From a virus, in IMG/VR virus record IMGVR_UViG_3300032092_003314, positions 1 through 24,602 of that record: a stretch of 24,602 nt of DNA. The stretch is one strand, 5' to 3'. Below the pieces are notes generated by a model. The model ran no database searches. It was given only the letters and a program-made list of their open reading frames with translations, and was not told where the DNA came from. A program made the position numbers and the translations under genes. Shown in pieces: positions 5,699-11,997 of the stretch. Every line of letters begins with the position of its first letter. Position 1 is the stretch's first letter.

Positions 5699-7248
5699 TG
5701 ACAGATGTTTATAAAGAAGAAGAGCTCTCCCCTAGGCAAGAAGAACTGGTCACTGACTTAATAGAACTTACTGATCGATTTGGTAAGTTTGGCCAAGGCG
5801 TTGACAGCGAGGGATCACACTACACTCCCGCAGAAAACAACCCATTTAAATCAGAGGGTTTAATCTGTGCTAACTGTGCGTTCTTTAGTCCAGATAGTAA
5901 TGCTTGCTCAATTGTTATGGGTGTCATTGAACCAGAGGCAATTTGTAAGTTTTGGGTTATTGAAAATGCCGAGCTAGGTTCAGAACCGGAGGACATGCTT
6001 CAAGAAGAGGAATCGGCTATGGCCGCTCGTTACAGCGGTATTGACTTCTCGCCCCCAGCGGGTGTAAAAGCCGCCGCTAAACGCGGTCTTGCTTTGCACG
6101 ACAAAGGGCTCAGCGGGGACGGTCTTGAATCGGCTACTGTACTGTGGGCACGGAAGTACACGCAGGGTAAAGCAGTAAGTCCGGAGCGCGCTCGAATGGG
6201 TAACCGATTCTACGGAAGAAACGCTCGATTTGCGACCGCACCAAAAGACTCGCCTGCGTGGGTTTCGTGGTTGTTGTGGGGTGGGAGTTCTGGTCAAGGC
6301 TGGTTTGCAAAATTGGTCAAACAGATGGATGCAGCTGACAAAAAAAGTTCGGCATCAGTGAGCGGTGCAATTTGTCTTGCAGAGGAGGCAATTGCAAACC
6401 CCTTCCTTAAGGAAATTTTTCTTATTCTTACGGATTTTGAGCCGAACGCAAATGGGGAAGGAATTCCACGTAGCGAGGCTGAAAATATTATAAAAACTTC
6501 TCGGTTGACGCCGATTAAGATAGCCGCAGACGAGAAGTCTTACGGTGGCCATACGGGAGCACACCCTGTAGGTGCGATCATCGAGTCATTTATGGATAAC
6601 CATAATGGTAAAGATGTTATAAAAGCTCGCGCTTTTATTTGGAAAGACGAGTATCCCGCTATTTATGACCTTGTAAAGAGTCAAGCGTCCGAAGGTAATT
6701 TTATCGGTACTTCTTGGGAAGTTTACTACACTCATGCTGAGGAGGAGAAAGGTGTCCGCTGGCTTCGGGATGTAACGTTTGCAGGTACTTGTATTGTTGA
6801 CAACCCTGCGTATGGAGATCGCACCCCGCTGCTTAGTGTCGCTGAAAAACAAACTATGGATTTAAAAGAATTAGAAGACAAAGTAACAGAGCTGACTGCA
6901 CTGATTACAACAAAGGAGATTACAATTAATGAGCTCGAGTCGAAAATCAATGTATACCAAGAAACCGACCGGCAAGCCCAAGCCGAGCGGCGGAAAGCGC
7001 AAGTAGCACAACAGTTAAGTGCTGTTTTTTCAGAAGCTGAAGTTTTGGAAAAACTTGCGTTTTACCTTGCCCTTGACGATGCTGTTATTCAGCAAGTACT
7101 TACCGATCTTACTAAGACGGTAAAGTCGACGTCGTCTGAAAAGAAAGAACCGGTCTTTGTTCCTGAGCCCACCGGTGCCCCGTCAAATCCGACTGATCCG
7201 AAAACTCTTGCGGCGGCAATCAAACAGAGCCTTAAGGATTCAAAGTAG
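5698..7248 (+). CDS. Prohead protease with N-terminal cysteine-cluster domain and C-terminal scaffold-like tail
   Basis: A 516-residue multidomain protein. Residues 54-90 hold a compact Cys cluster (Cys57-x2-Cys60-x9-Cys70-x12-Cys83) suited to an iron-sulfur or zinc site. Residues 118-212 (PPAGVKAAAKRGLAL to WLLWGGSSGQGWFAKL) are a module I have seen attached to phage maturation proteases. Residues 222-384 look like the protease: a conserved His region (GGHTGAHPVGAI, His285/His289) and a later GTSWEV with Ser339 as candidate nucleophile, closing with GTCIVDNPAYGDRTP. Residues 386-440 form a Glu/Lys/Gln-rich coiled coil, with a Pro/Ser-rich linker and a short C-terminal helix, like a delta/scaffold domain. 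Inferred role: assemble then mature the procapsid by cleaving scaffold and capsid delta peptides. Met387 could begin a separate scaffold product, but no Shine-Dalgarno precedes it. The start overlaps the previous stop. Confidence 0.82.
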   Translation: MTDVYKEEELSPRQEELVTDLIELTDRFGKFGQGVDSEGSHYTPAENNPFKSEGLICANCAFFSPDSNACSIVMGVIEPEAICKFWVIENAELGSEPEDMLQEEESAMAARYSGIDFSPPAGVKAAAKRGLALHDKGLSGDGLESATVLWARKYTQGKAVSPERARMGNRFYGRNARFATAPKDSPAWVSWLLWGGSSGQGWFAKLVKQMDAADKKSSASVSGAICLAEEAIANPFLKEIFLILTDFEPNANGEGIPRSEAENIIKTSRLTPIKIAADEKSYGGHTGAHPVGAIIESFMDNHNGKDVIKARAFIWKDEYPAIYDLVKSQASEGNFIGTSWEVYYTHAEEEKGVRWLRDVTFAGTCIVDNPAYGDRTPLLSVAEKQTMDLKELEDKVTELTALITTKEITINELESKINVYQETDRQAQAERRKAQVAQQLSAVFSEAEVLEKLAFYLALDDAVIQQVLTDLTKTVKSTSSEKKEPVFVPEPTGAPSNPTDPKTLAAAIKQSLKDSK

Positions 7249-7463
7249 TGTCGTATGACATTCGTGAAGAACAACGAGTGTTCAATTTCTGTGTCTATCG
7301 TCAAGGAGACGAAAAGCCAATGCAGTGCTTTGAAACCGCCGATGAAGCACAGGCATATTGGATGGCTTTGAACGTGGCCGATGTAACTGAGGCGTCAGCT
7401 GAGTCTAAATCAGCTGTTTCGACTTTAGCTACAGAGTTCAAAAAATTACTAAAAAGAGGTTAA
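7248..7463 (+). CDS. Small unknown protein
   Basis: A 71-residue protein starting with GTG. The stop of the protease gene and this start share a base (TAGTG), and AAGGA lies 9 bases upstream, so translation is probably coupled. It looks like a short beta-hairpin followed by helices, with ETADEAQAYWMALNVADVTE in the middle and a basic end (FKKLLKRG). No family, cysteine motif or membrane segment is recognised. Its position between the protease and decoration-like genes suggests a head-related role, but nothing in the sequence shows it. Confidence 0.65.
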   Translation: MSYDIREEQRVFNFCVYRQGDEKPMQCFETADEAQAYWMALNVADVTEASAESKSAVSTLATEFKKLLKRG

Positions 7464-7467
7464 ATAA

Positions 7468-8001
7468 ATGGCTGTAATTGTAACTACTCAAAACAGCACT
7501 CAAGGTGTGGCCGCTACTACCATTATGGAAGGTCGAGCCGTCACCCTGACTGCTTCGGGCGTCAGAAATGACTTGCCCAATGTCACTTACGCGTCTGTGA
7601 ATCAGGAACGCGGCGTATTTATTGCGTTTTTCCCACCTGATAATTTCCCACGCCCCACTTACGAGGATCTGTACACGGTGCCGTCAACGCGCGTTTATGA
7701 TCTTACTGACAGCACTTTGTATGGCGATCCAACGTTCTACAAGAAGCAATATCTTATTCCTCGTAGCATGTGGGCTGAACCGCTTGCATACAGCGGTGAG
7801 TTAGTTGCACTGCATCGAGGTCGAATTGGTATTACCGCCAGTTGTTTCGTCGACGACGCGAACATTCGCGTTCCCGGTGCCCGTGTGGCAGTCGGTGGTT
7901 CTGGTTTGCTGGTCTACACTACTAATAACTTGTACACAATTGCAGTTGTTGAGCGTTTCGCTCCTGACACTGGCGTTTTGTACATTAGCATGGGAGTATA
8001 A
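7468..8001 (+). CDS. Probable capsid decoration or head-stabilisation protein
   Basis: A 177-residue beta-rich protein directly before the major capsid gene, the common place of decoration or stabilisation proteins (lambda gpD position). It is rich in Val, Thr, Gly and Tyr, with no membrane segment. The C-terminal half has a run of likely strands (ITASCFVDDANIRVPGARVA, then YTIAVVERFAPDTGVLYISM). Codons are visibly biased to C-ending forms as in the capsid gene, unlike the minus-strand genes, as expected for an abundant product. Start: ATG with AGAGG upstream. The call is from position and composition; I do not recognise the family with certainty. Confidence 0.6.
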   Translation: MAVIVTTQNSTQGVAATTIMEGRAVTLTASGVRNDLPNVTYASVNQERGVFIAFFPPDNFPRPTYEDLYTVPSTRVYDLTDSTLYGDPTFYKKQYLIPRSMWAEPLAYSGELVALHRGRIGITASCFVDDANIRVPGARVAVGGSGLLVYTTNNLYTIAVVERFAPDTGVLYISMGV

Positions 8002-8004
8002 CGA

Positions 8005-8949
8005 ATGAATAGAGAAGCTTTAATGAAGTCTGTTGCCGAAGTGGCAAAGACGGCCGGTACCTCACAGTCAGGTAAATCGGCATTTGCCGAGTTGCTTATT
8101 CAACTTGTAGAGCCCAATCACTTGTCTCTTGACTTGTTCTCGACTTTTATGCCGAGCCGACAAGCGAGCCTGAACGACGTCGCTATCAAGCGCGTACGTC
8201 GCGGTAAATACTCGGTTCAATCAATGGTACCGGGTACTTCCCATCTTGTGTCACAGCCAACGACTGTGCACGACTACCACAGCTACGTCTTCGATCGTTT
8301 GATTGGTGGTGTGCGTGAAAGTCTTTGGAATGTGCAAAACGGTGCAGTTCAAACTGTAGATCAAATGCGTCAGCAACTGCAATTCGATCTGACCGACAAC
8401 CTTGTTGCCCGTGTGTTTAACTTGTTGACCTCAACTTGGAATTCGACGGACACCCCCAGTCACTACGCCCAAACCGCCGCAATCACTGCTGCCGGTATGG
8501 ACACGATGATTGAAAACGTTATGTACACGGCCGGTACTGTCAAAGCTATTATCGGTACCCGTCGATCGCTTTTGCCTATGTACAAGTTTGCGGGTTTTAA
8601 AGAATACGCCTACGCTGACGGCAACGGTCGTATTGCTTACCCAATAAACGACAAGTTGATGGAATACCTCAACACCAGCCGTGTGGCTGTGTACATGGGT
8701 GTACCCATTATTGAACTGCCGCAAGTATTCCGCAATCAATTGCCTAACCTGCGTGAGCCACTCATCCCCGAAGATAAGATTATCGTGGTGGGTGACAACG
8801 CCGGTGAAATTTTGATGTACGGTGGTACTGAATACTACGAATCAACTGATGCATCAATCCAACCACCCGACTACGTGCTCCATGCGTGGATGCAGTACGG
8901 TATGGTTGTGGACATGCCCGAAAATATCGGTGTAATTAAGATCGTCTAA
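8005..8949 (+). CDS. Major capsid protein
   Basis: A 314-residue protein with the size, position and feel of an HK97-fold major capsid protein. After a short N-terminal helix come an extended region (DVAIKRVRRGKYSVQSMVPG), a long helix (LWNVQNGAVQTVDQMRQQLQ) like the spine helix, and an A-domain-like stretch (VKAIIGTRRSLLPMYKFAGF). Near the C-terminus a conserved-looking segment runs KIIVVGDNAGEILMYGG, then ends with hydrophobic strands (YGMVVDMPENIGVIKIV). GGGAG lies 8 bases before the ATG. Synonymous codon use is strongly C-biased (AAC, TAC, GTC), consistent with the most abundant virion protein. Only 3 bases separate it from the decoration-like gene. Alternatives are few; the confidence is limited because no single diagnostic motif exists for the fold. 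Confidence 0.82.
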   Translation: MNREALMKSVAEVAKTAGTSQSGKSAFAELLIQLVEPNHLSLDLFSTFMPSRQASLNDVAIKRVRRGKYSVQSMVPGTSHLVSQPTTVHDYHSYVFDRLIGGVRESLWNVQNGAVQTVDQMRQQLQFDLTDNLVARVFNLLTSTWNSTDTPSHYAQTAAITAAGMDTMIENVMYTAGTVKAIIGTRRSLLPMYKFAGFKEYAYADGNGRIAYPINDKLMEYLNTSRVAVYMGVPIIELPQVFRNQLPNLREPLIPEDKIIVVGDNAGEILMYGGTEYYESTDASIQPPDYVLHAWMQYGMVVDMPENIGVIKIV

Positions 8950-8960
8950 GGAGCATAACA

Positions 8961-9473
8961 ATGGCAATGAACAACATATATCACATGATGCAGGATAGCG
9001 CTTACAAGCGATACACTAAAGTTCCCATCAACTTGGTTGGCGGCCTTCGTGTTGACCCGACTGACACTCGATTGCAGATTGGATGGATACTACACACGGA
9101 TGAAACTGACTTTGATTTCGCCACCAAGAAACGTATGCGGTTCGTGTATGAAAATGAGGTTATTGAAATTTACTCAGAATCTGAAGATAAGTTATTTCGA
9201 AAATTAAACTCGGGGTTGTTTCGTGCAGGTTTGTTAAAAGAATTTTTCGAAACTGATGAAATAGTTAATTCTCCAAATTTTGTAGATGATTCTGAAATTA
9301 GTCGAATAGTAGAGATTCGGTCACTGACTGAATTTCAGGCAGCGGTCGCCAAGTTTGACGCTCTCGCCACTCTTGAACGAATCAAACAACAACTTATAGA
9401 TCAAGGTAAATCCGTTAAAAAAGTACAGCTTTTAGAAAATAGAATAAAAGAGGTAAGTGATGTCGTGGACTGA
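8961..9473 (+). CDS. Unknown head or neck protein candidate
   Basis: A 170-residue protein directly after the major capsid gene, with GGAG 8 bases before the ATG. The N-terminal 75 residues mix charged and strand-forming stretches (LQIGWILHTDETDFDFATKK). Residues 78-110 are Phe/Glu-rich and helical. The last 50 residues form a long, probably coiled-coil helix (LERIKQQLIDQGKSVKKVQL). Position suggests a head-completion or connector-adaptor protein, as found between capsid and tail genes, but no family is recognised. The end overlaps the next gene by 14 bases when that gene starts at 9460. Confidence 0.65.
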   Translation: MAMNNIYHMMQDSAYKRYTKVPINLVGGLRVDPTDTRLQIGWILHTDETDFDFATKKRMRFVYENEVIEIYSESEDKLFRKLNSGLFRAGLLKEFFETDEIVNSPNFVDDSEISRIVEIRSLTEFQAAVAKFDALATLERIKQQLIDQGKSVKKVQLLENRIKEVSDVVD

Positions 9474-9834
9474 TCAAGCCCTTACAGTACGGGCAGCTTC
9501 TGAGTCTTTTTTAGTTGACACTTGCACCGTTCGTACGTTTAATGGCTACAGTACTATTGACGGTGAATACACAGAATCCTTTACAAATGTAAACAACATT
9601 CCCTGCCGGTTAATAAATCGGCAGGGAAGTGTTGTACAACAACCTGATTCGCAGGAACGTGCTATGCAACTTTTGACGTCAGTAAATACTATTAGAATAC
9701 AACTTCCATATGCAGTGGCTCTTACCGAAAAAGATAAAATTATTTATAACAACGTTACCTACGATGTAACGTATGTACCAGTAAAGCACAGTCTTATGGG
9801 AGCGTTTGTAGTACAAATTGAAAAAAGAAAATGA
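9460..9834 (+). CDS. Head-tail joining / head-closure protein candidate
   Basis: A 124-residue protein from the ATG at 9460. An in-frame GTG one codon earlier is possible, but AGAGG is better placed for the ATG. The middle reads as a compact beta-barrel: CTVRTFNGYSTIDGEYTESF, then IPCRLINRQG, then IRIQLPYAVALTEKDKIIYN and YDVTYVPVKHS. This pattern (a TVxR strand, an IPCR-type strand, a DK-I--N turn and a final V strand) is typical of small head-closure or adaptor proteins of siphoviruses (HK97/SPP1 connector type). It would seal the portal channel and dock the tail. It overlaps the previous gene by 14 bases and the next by 4 (ATGA), indicating coupled translation. Confidence 0.65.
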   Translation: MSWTDQALTVRAASESFLVDTCTVRTFNGYSTIDGEYTESFTNVNNIPCRLINRQGSVVQQPDSQERAMQLLTSVNTIRIQLPYAVALTEKDKIIYNNVTYDVTYVPVKHSLMGAFVVQIEKRK

Positions 9835-10358
9835 ACTCCGCCGAAAAAATAGAAAGATTTATTGCCTATTACGAGCGTCTTCCAGAGAACGTAACGTTAG
9901 TCATAAAAAGACAATTAGAGTCAAGTATCGTTGAGTATTTAAACTCACTAACTCCTGATGAAACGTATCGAGCATTGGCAGACCTTAACGGCGGTGTAGT
10001 TCCGGACACGTTACCTGCGCTACCATCGCACCGGGTTCACGTTTCTGAACGAGTGCCTGACGAGATAGTTGACCGATTAGAGTCGCACATATATACAAAC
10101 GCTATTATGGACTTATATAAACTCGGCCACGAACTCACGTTAGCAATCACTAGTGAAAGAATAAACGTAAATTCAATCAGTAAAATGGTAGATCAGGCGG
10201 TGGCTACTGCCGCGGAAGATAGCAACCCAGTACTAAACGCGAGCTTAAATAGCTTTATTGCTTCTATTTGTACCCCGATCTACGATAAGTTTGCCGCGGA
10301 TATTGTAGTAGATGTTAATAAAGAAGTAGCAGCTCGCGTTAATTCACTATTCAAGTAG
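9831..10358 (+). CDS. Unknown neck/tail-completion candidate
   Basis: A 175-residue, mainly helical protein that starts in an ATGA overlap with the head-closure candidate. It begins with SAEKIERFIAYYERLPENVT and ends in a helix (DVNKEVAARVNSLF). It has no cysteines apart from one near residue 147 and no membrane segment. In the canonical siphovirus order the gene between head closure and tail terminator is a tail-completion protein of the HK97 gp10 type. Position is the only support for that role; the helix-rich look is not a good match to that fold, so function stays open. Confidence 0.62.
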   Translation: MNSAEKIERFIAYYERLPENVTLVIKRQLESSIVEYLNSLTPDETYRALADLNGGVVPDTLPALPSHRVHVSERVPDEIVDRLESHIYTNAIMDLYKLGHELTLAITSERINVNSISKMVDQAVATAAEDSNPVLNASLNSFIASICTPIYDKFAADIVVDVNKEVAARVNSLFK

Positions 10359-10365
10359 GAAACAC

Positions 10366-10800
10366 ATGATAGTAAATGCTCTTTTTCCCAATGTCTGGCG
10401 TATAGTAGCCCGTGCAATCACGCAAATCTCCGGCCAGTATGGAGGGAGGGTTTACTATAATGTCGCACCTCCTGATACTTTATACCCATATCTAATATAC
10501 CAACATGACTCAAGTCTCGGCGGTATTTATGGGATGTTGAACACAACCGCGTGGAAGGGGATTATAACATTTCGATCGTTATCTTCCAGCCTTGCGGGTG
10601 CGTCGGATAGTTTAGGGGATCTGCTTAATAAGCTTGATCGCCCACTTGTGGTGAGCGGGATCCCTAATATTACGATTCCATTTGACGTGCAGTTTCATCC
10701 ATACAAAAGTTATTCGTTCCCTGTGGAACGTTTAAATAACTCGGCAGTCTACACGTCTGCCGTTGGAGTTGAGACATACATCACTCCAAAATTAACGTGA
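10366..10800 (+). CDS. Tail terminator / tail completion protein candidate
   Basis: A 144-residue protein with AGGAA upstream of its ATG. The segment GGRVYYNVAPPDTLYPYLIY (residues 26-45) is the recognisable part: siphovirus tail terminator and completion proteins of the DUF3168/gpU-like type carry a 'yPYvvy'-type strand after a Pro-rich turn. An LNKLDRP stretch and a closing strand pair follow (YTSAVGVETYI). The predicted role is to cap the tail tube at its upper end and connect it to the neck. Its place directly before the tail tube gene fits. Confidence 0.65.
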   Translation: MIVNALFPNVWRIVARAITQISGQYGGRVYYNVAPPDTLYPYLIYQHDSSLGGIYGMLNTTAWKGIITFRSLSSSLAGASDSLGDLLNKLDRPLVVSGIPNITIPFDVQFHPYKSYSFPVERLNNSAVYTSAVGVETYITPKLT

Positions 10801-10822
10801 TACTAATTAGGAGAAAATACAA

Positions 10823-11254
10823 ATGTCACTTGTAAGAGGAATCGAGGGTTTTTTAAAGATCTACAACTCCACCACGTCCAGTTACGATAACGTTGACTTT
10901 GTTTCGCAATGGCAGGCTTCACTTCGTACTAACCAAGTTGATGCGGGTCCTTTCTTGAACGACGGCGGTAAAATGTACACGTTCACTACGACCAAGCGTA
11001 TTAATGGTAGCTTCCAAATCACGCTGCCACTTGACAATCGTGCAACTCACACGCGCTTGATCAACGTCTCAAACTCGGGGGAGTATCTTGCAATTAAGCT
11101 GGTAGCTAAAGCAGGTTACACGATGACCGTTCCTTCGGCCATCCTGACCGGTTATCAAATTACTAACGCCGCAAACAATGAAGTCACTATGAGTTTTGAC
11201 TTCATGGATAACGGTGGGTTCTCAGTGGCACCCGCAATTAACGGGGATTACTAA
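10823..11254 (+). CDS. Major tail tube protein
   Basis: A 143-residue protein following the tail terminator candidate, with AGGAG upstream of the ATG. It shows the layout of a tail tube subunit: an N-terminal GxxGFLKIY strand, a central loop with DGGKMYTFTTTKRINGSFQI, and a C-terminal ILTGYQITNAANNEVTMSFD strand pair typical of polymerising tube proteins. Codon use shifts to C-ending codons as in the capsid gene, suggesting high expression. A strong intrinsic terminator directly follows, which would keep this abundant product high relative to the downstream tape measure. No sheath gene accompanies it, so the tail is probably non-contractile. Confidence 0.78.
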   Translation: MSLVRGIEGFLKIYNSTTSSYDNVDFVSQWQASLRTNQVDAGPFLNDGGKMYTFTTTKRINGSFQITLPLDNRATHTRLINVSNSGEYLAIKLVAKAGYTMTVPSAILTGYQITNAANNEVTMSFDFMDNGGFSVAPAINGDY

Positions 11255-11260
11255 ATAGTA

Positions 11261-11304
11261 AACAGCCTCCTCCAAATAAAAACTGGAGGGGGCTGTTTTT
11301 TTTT
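11261..11304 (+). terminator. Intrinsic terminator after the tail tube gene
   Basis: AACAGCCTCCTCCA (11261-11274) pairs with TGGAGGGGGCTGTT (11284-11297) as a 14-bp stem with a single G-U, around a 9-base A-rich loop. A run of T continues to 11304. It lies 6 bases after the tail tube stop codon. With no new obvious promoter before 11324, read-through is the likely source of downstream transcripts, so it should act as an attenuator inside the late operon. Confidence 0.93.
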
Positions 11305-11323
11305 ATATTAAAAGGAGTATTAC

Positions 11324-11725
11324 ATGATTGATTATGCATTTGGTTCGGGAGAGTACTACGAAAGCGTAGATGATTTATTACGAGATGACTCGATTCTCGA
11401 GGTCGATATTACTATAAAAGGTTTATCGAAGCGAGTGCGTATTCGCGCACTGTCGTTCTTGCAGATGGAAAAGATTAATCAACAGTCGTCAAAAAACGGC
11501 GAGATTGATAACATTGAATTTACGGTTAACACTTTGGCAGAGGGCCTCGTTCGCCCTAAGATGAACCCAGCACAGGCGCGTAAGCTTTTAGAGGCTAATG
11601 GGGAGGTCGTACGTGAAGTCGCAGAAAATATTTGGACGCTTGGAAAAATTAGCAAAGACATGTTCGACAAGTACATCCAGACACTACAAAAAGACGCCGA
11701 CTTATCGACCGACAAGTCGGAATAA
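11324..11725 (+). CDS. Tail assembly chaperone, upstream frame (gpG-like)
   Basis: A 133-residue protein between the tail tube and tape measure genes, where siphoviruses encode the tail assembly chaperone. It has AAAGGAG upstream of the ATG. The protein starts with a flexible acidic part, then VDITIKGLSKRVRIRALSFLQMEKINQ, a beta pair and helix often seen in chaperones of this class, then helices ending in DMFDKYIQTLQKDADLSTDK. Its role would be to coat the tape measure protein and recruit tail tube subunits. It overlaps an open frame shifted by +1 that continues to 11987, consistent with a programmed frameshift to a longer gpGT-type product. Confidence 0.72.
   Translation: MIDYAFGSGEYYESVDDLLRDDSILEVDITIKGLSKRVRIRALSFLQMEKINQQSSKNGEIDNIEFTVNTLAEGLVRPKMNPAQARKLLEANGEVVREVAENIWTLGKISKDMFDKYIQTLQKDADLSTDKSE
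11687..11725 (+). other. Candidate programmed frameshift zone in the chaperone pair
   Basis: The downstream frame is offset +1 (equivalently -2) from the upstream frame, not the -1 used by lambda G/T. It is open across the end of the upstream gene, up to the TAA at 11723-11725. A run CAAAAAG at 11687-11693 lies in this zone: frame-0 codons are CAA AAA, and a Lys-tRNA on AAA could re-pair either one base forward on AAG or two back on AAA, both leading into the downstream frame. No classical -1 heptamer in the correct phase was found. This is inference from frame geometry. Confidence 0.45.
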
Positions 11726-11777
11726 CGGTATACACTTATTTCTTCGTACTGCCGAATCGACTCGAGAGGAACTGGGC

Positions 11778-11987
11778 ATGTGGGTAGATCATTTTCTTCT
11801 ACCTACTCAGTTCAATGCGTTACACGCTAAGAGTCTATCAGCGCTTACCTACGCACATTTGGCAGTCGTTATTGTAGCAAGACTGAGGTCACTCGAAGGT
11901 AGTGTGAGACGAAAGGAGAAACAGGCTATTGAGAAAGAAAGAATTGAATTACGGAAAGAAGCCGATCTATTAGAACAATTTTTATAG
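11778..11987 (+). CDS. Tail assembly chaperone, downstream frame (gpT-like)
   Basis: From the ATG at 11778 this frame gives 69 residues; the frame itself is open from before 11598, so a frameshift fusion would carry extra residues from about 11690. The content is FLLPTQFNALHAKSLSALTY, a helix, then a strongly charged coiled-coil end (EKQAIEKERIELRKEADLLE). This is typical of the second half of a tail chaperone pair. The ATG has GAGAGGAA about 7 bases upstream, so independent initiation is a real alternative to frameshifting. The stop lies 10 bases before the tape measure ATG. Confidence 0.6.
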   Translation: MWVDHFLLPTQFNALHAKSLSALTYAHLAVVIVARLRSLEGSVRRKEKQAIEKERIELRKEADLLEQFL

Positions 11988-11997
11988 GAGGTAAATA

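Noticed and set aside
6856-6858. Met387 of the protease as an internal scaffold start
   Set aside because: No Shine-Dalgarno-like purine run is properly spaced upstream; kept only as a possibility in the protease entry.
11640-11725. A classical -1 slippery heptamer for the chaperone pair
   Set aside because: The downstream frame is +1/-2 relative to the upstream one, so a -1 slip would not enter it. The GGAAAAAT near 11642 is also in the wrong phase.
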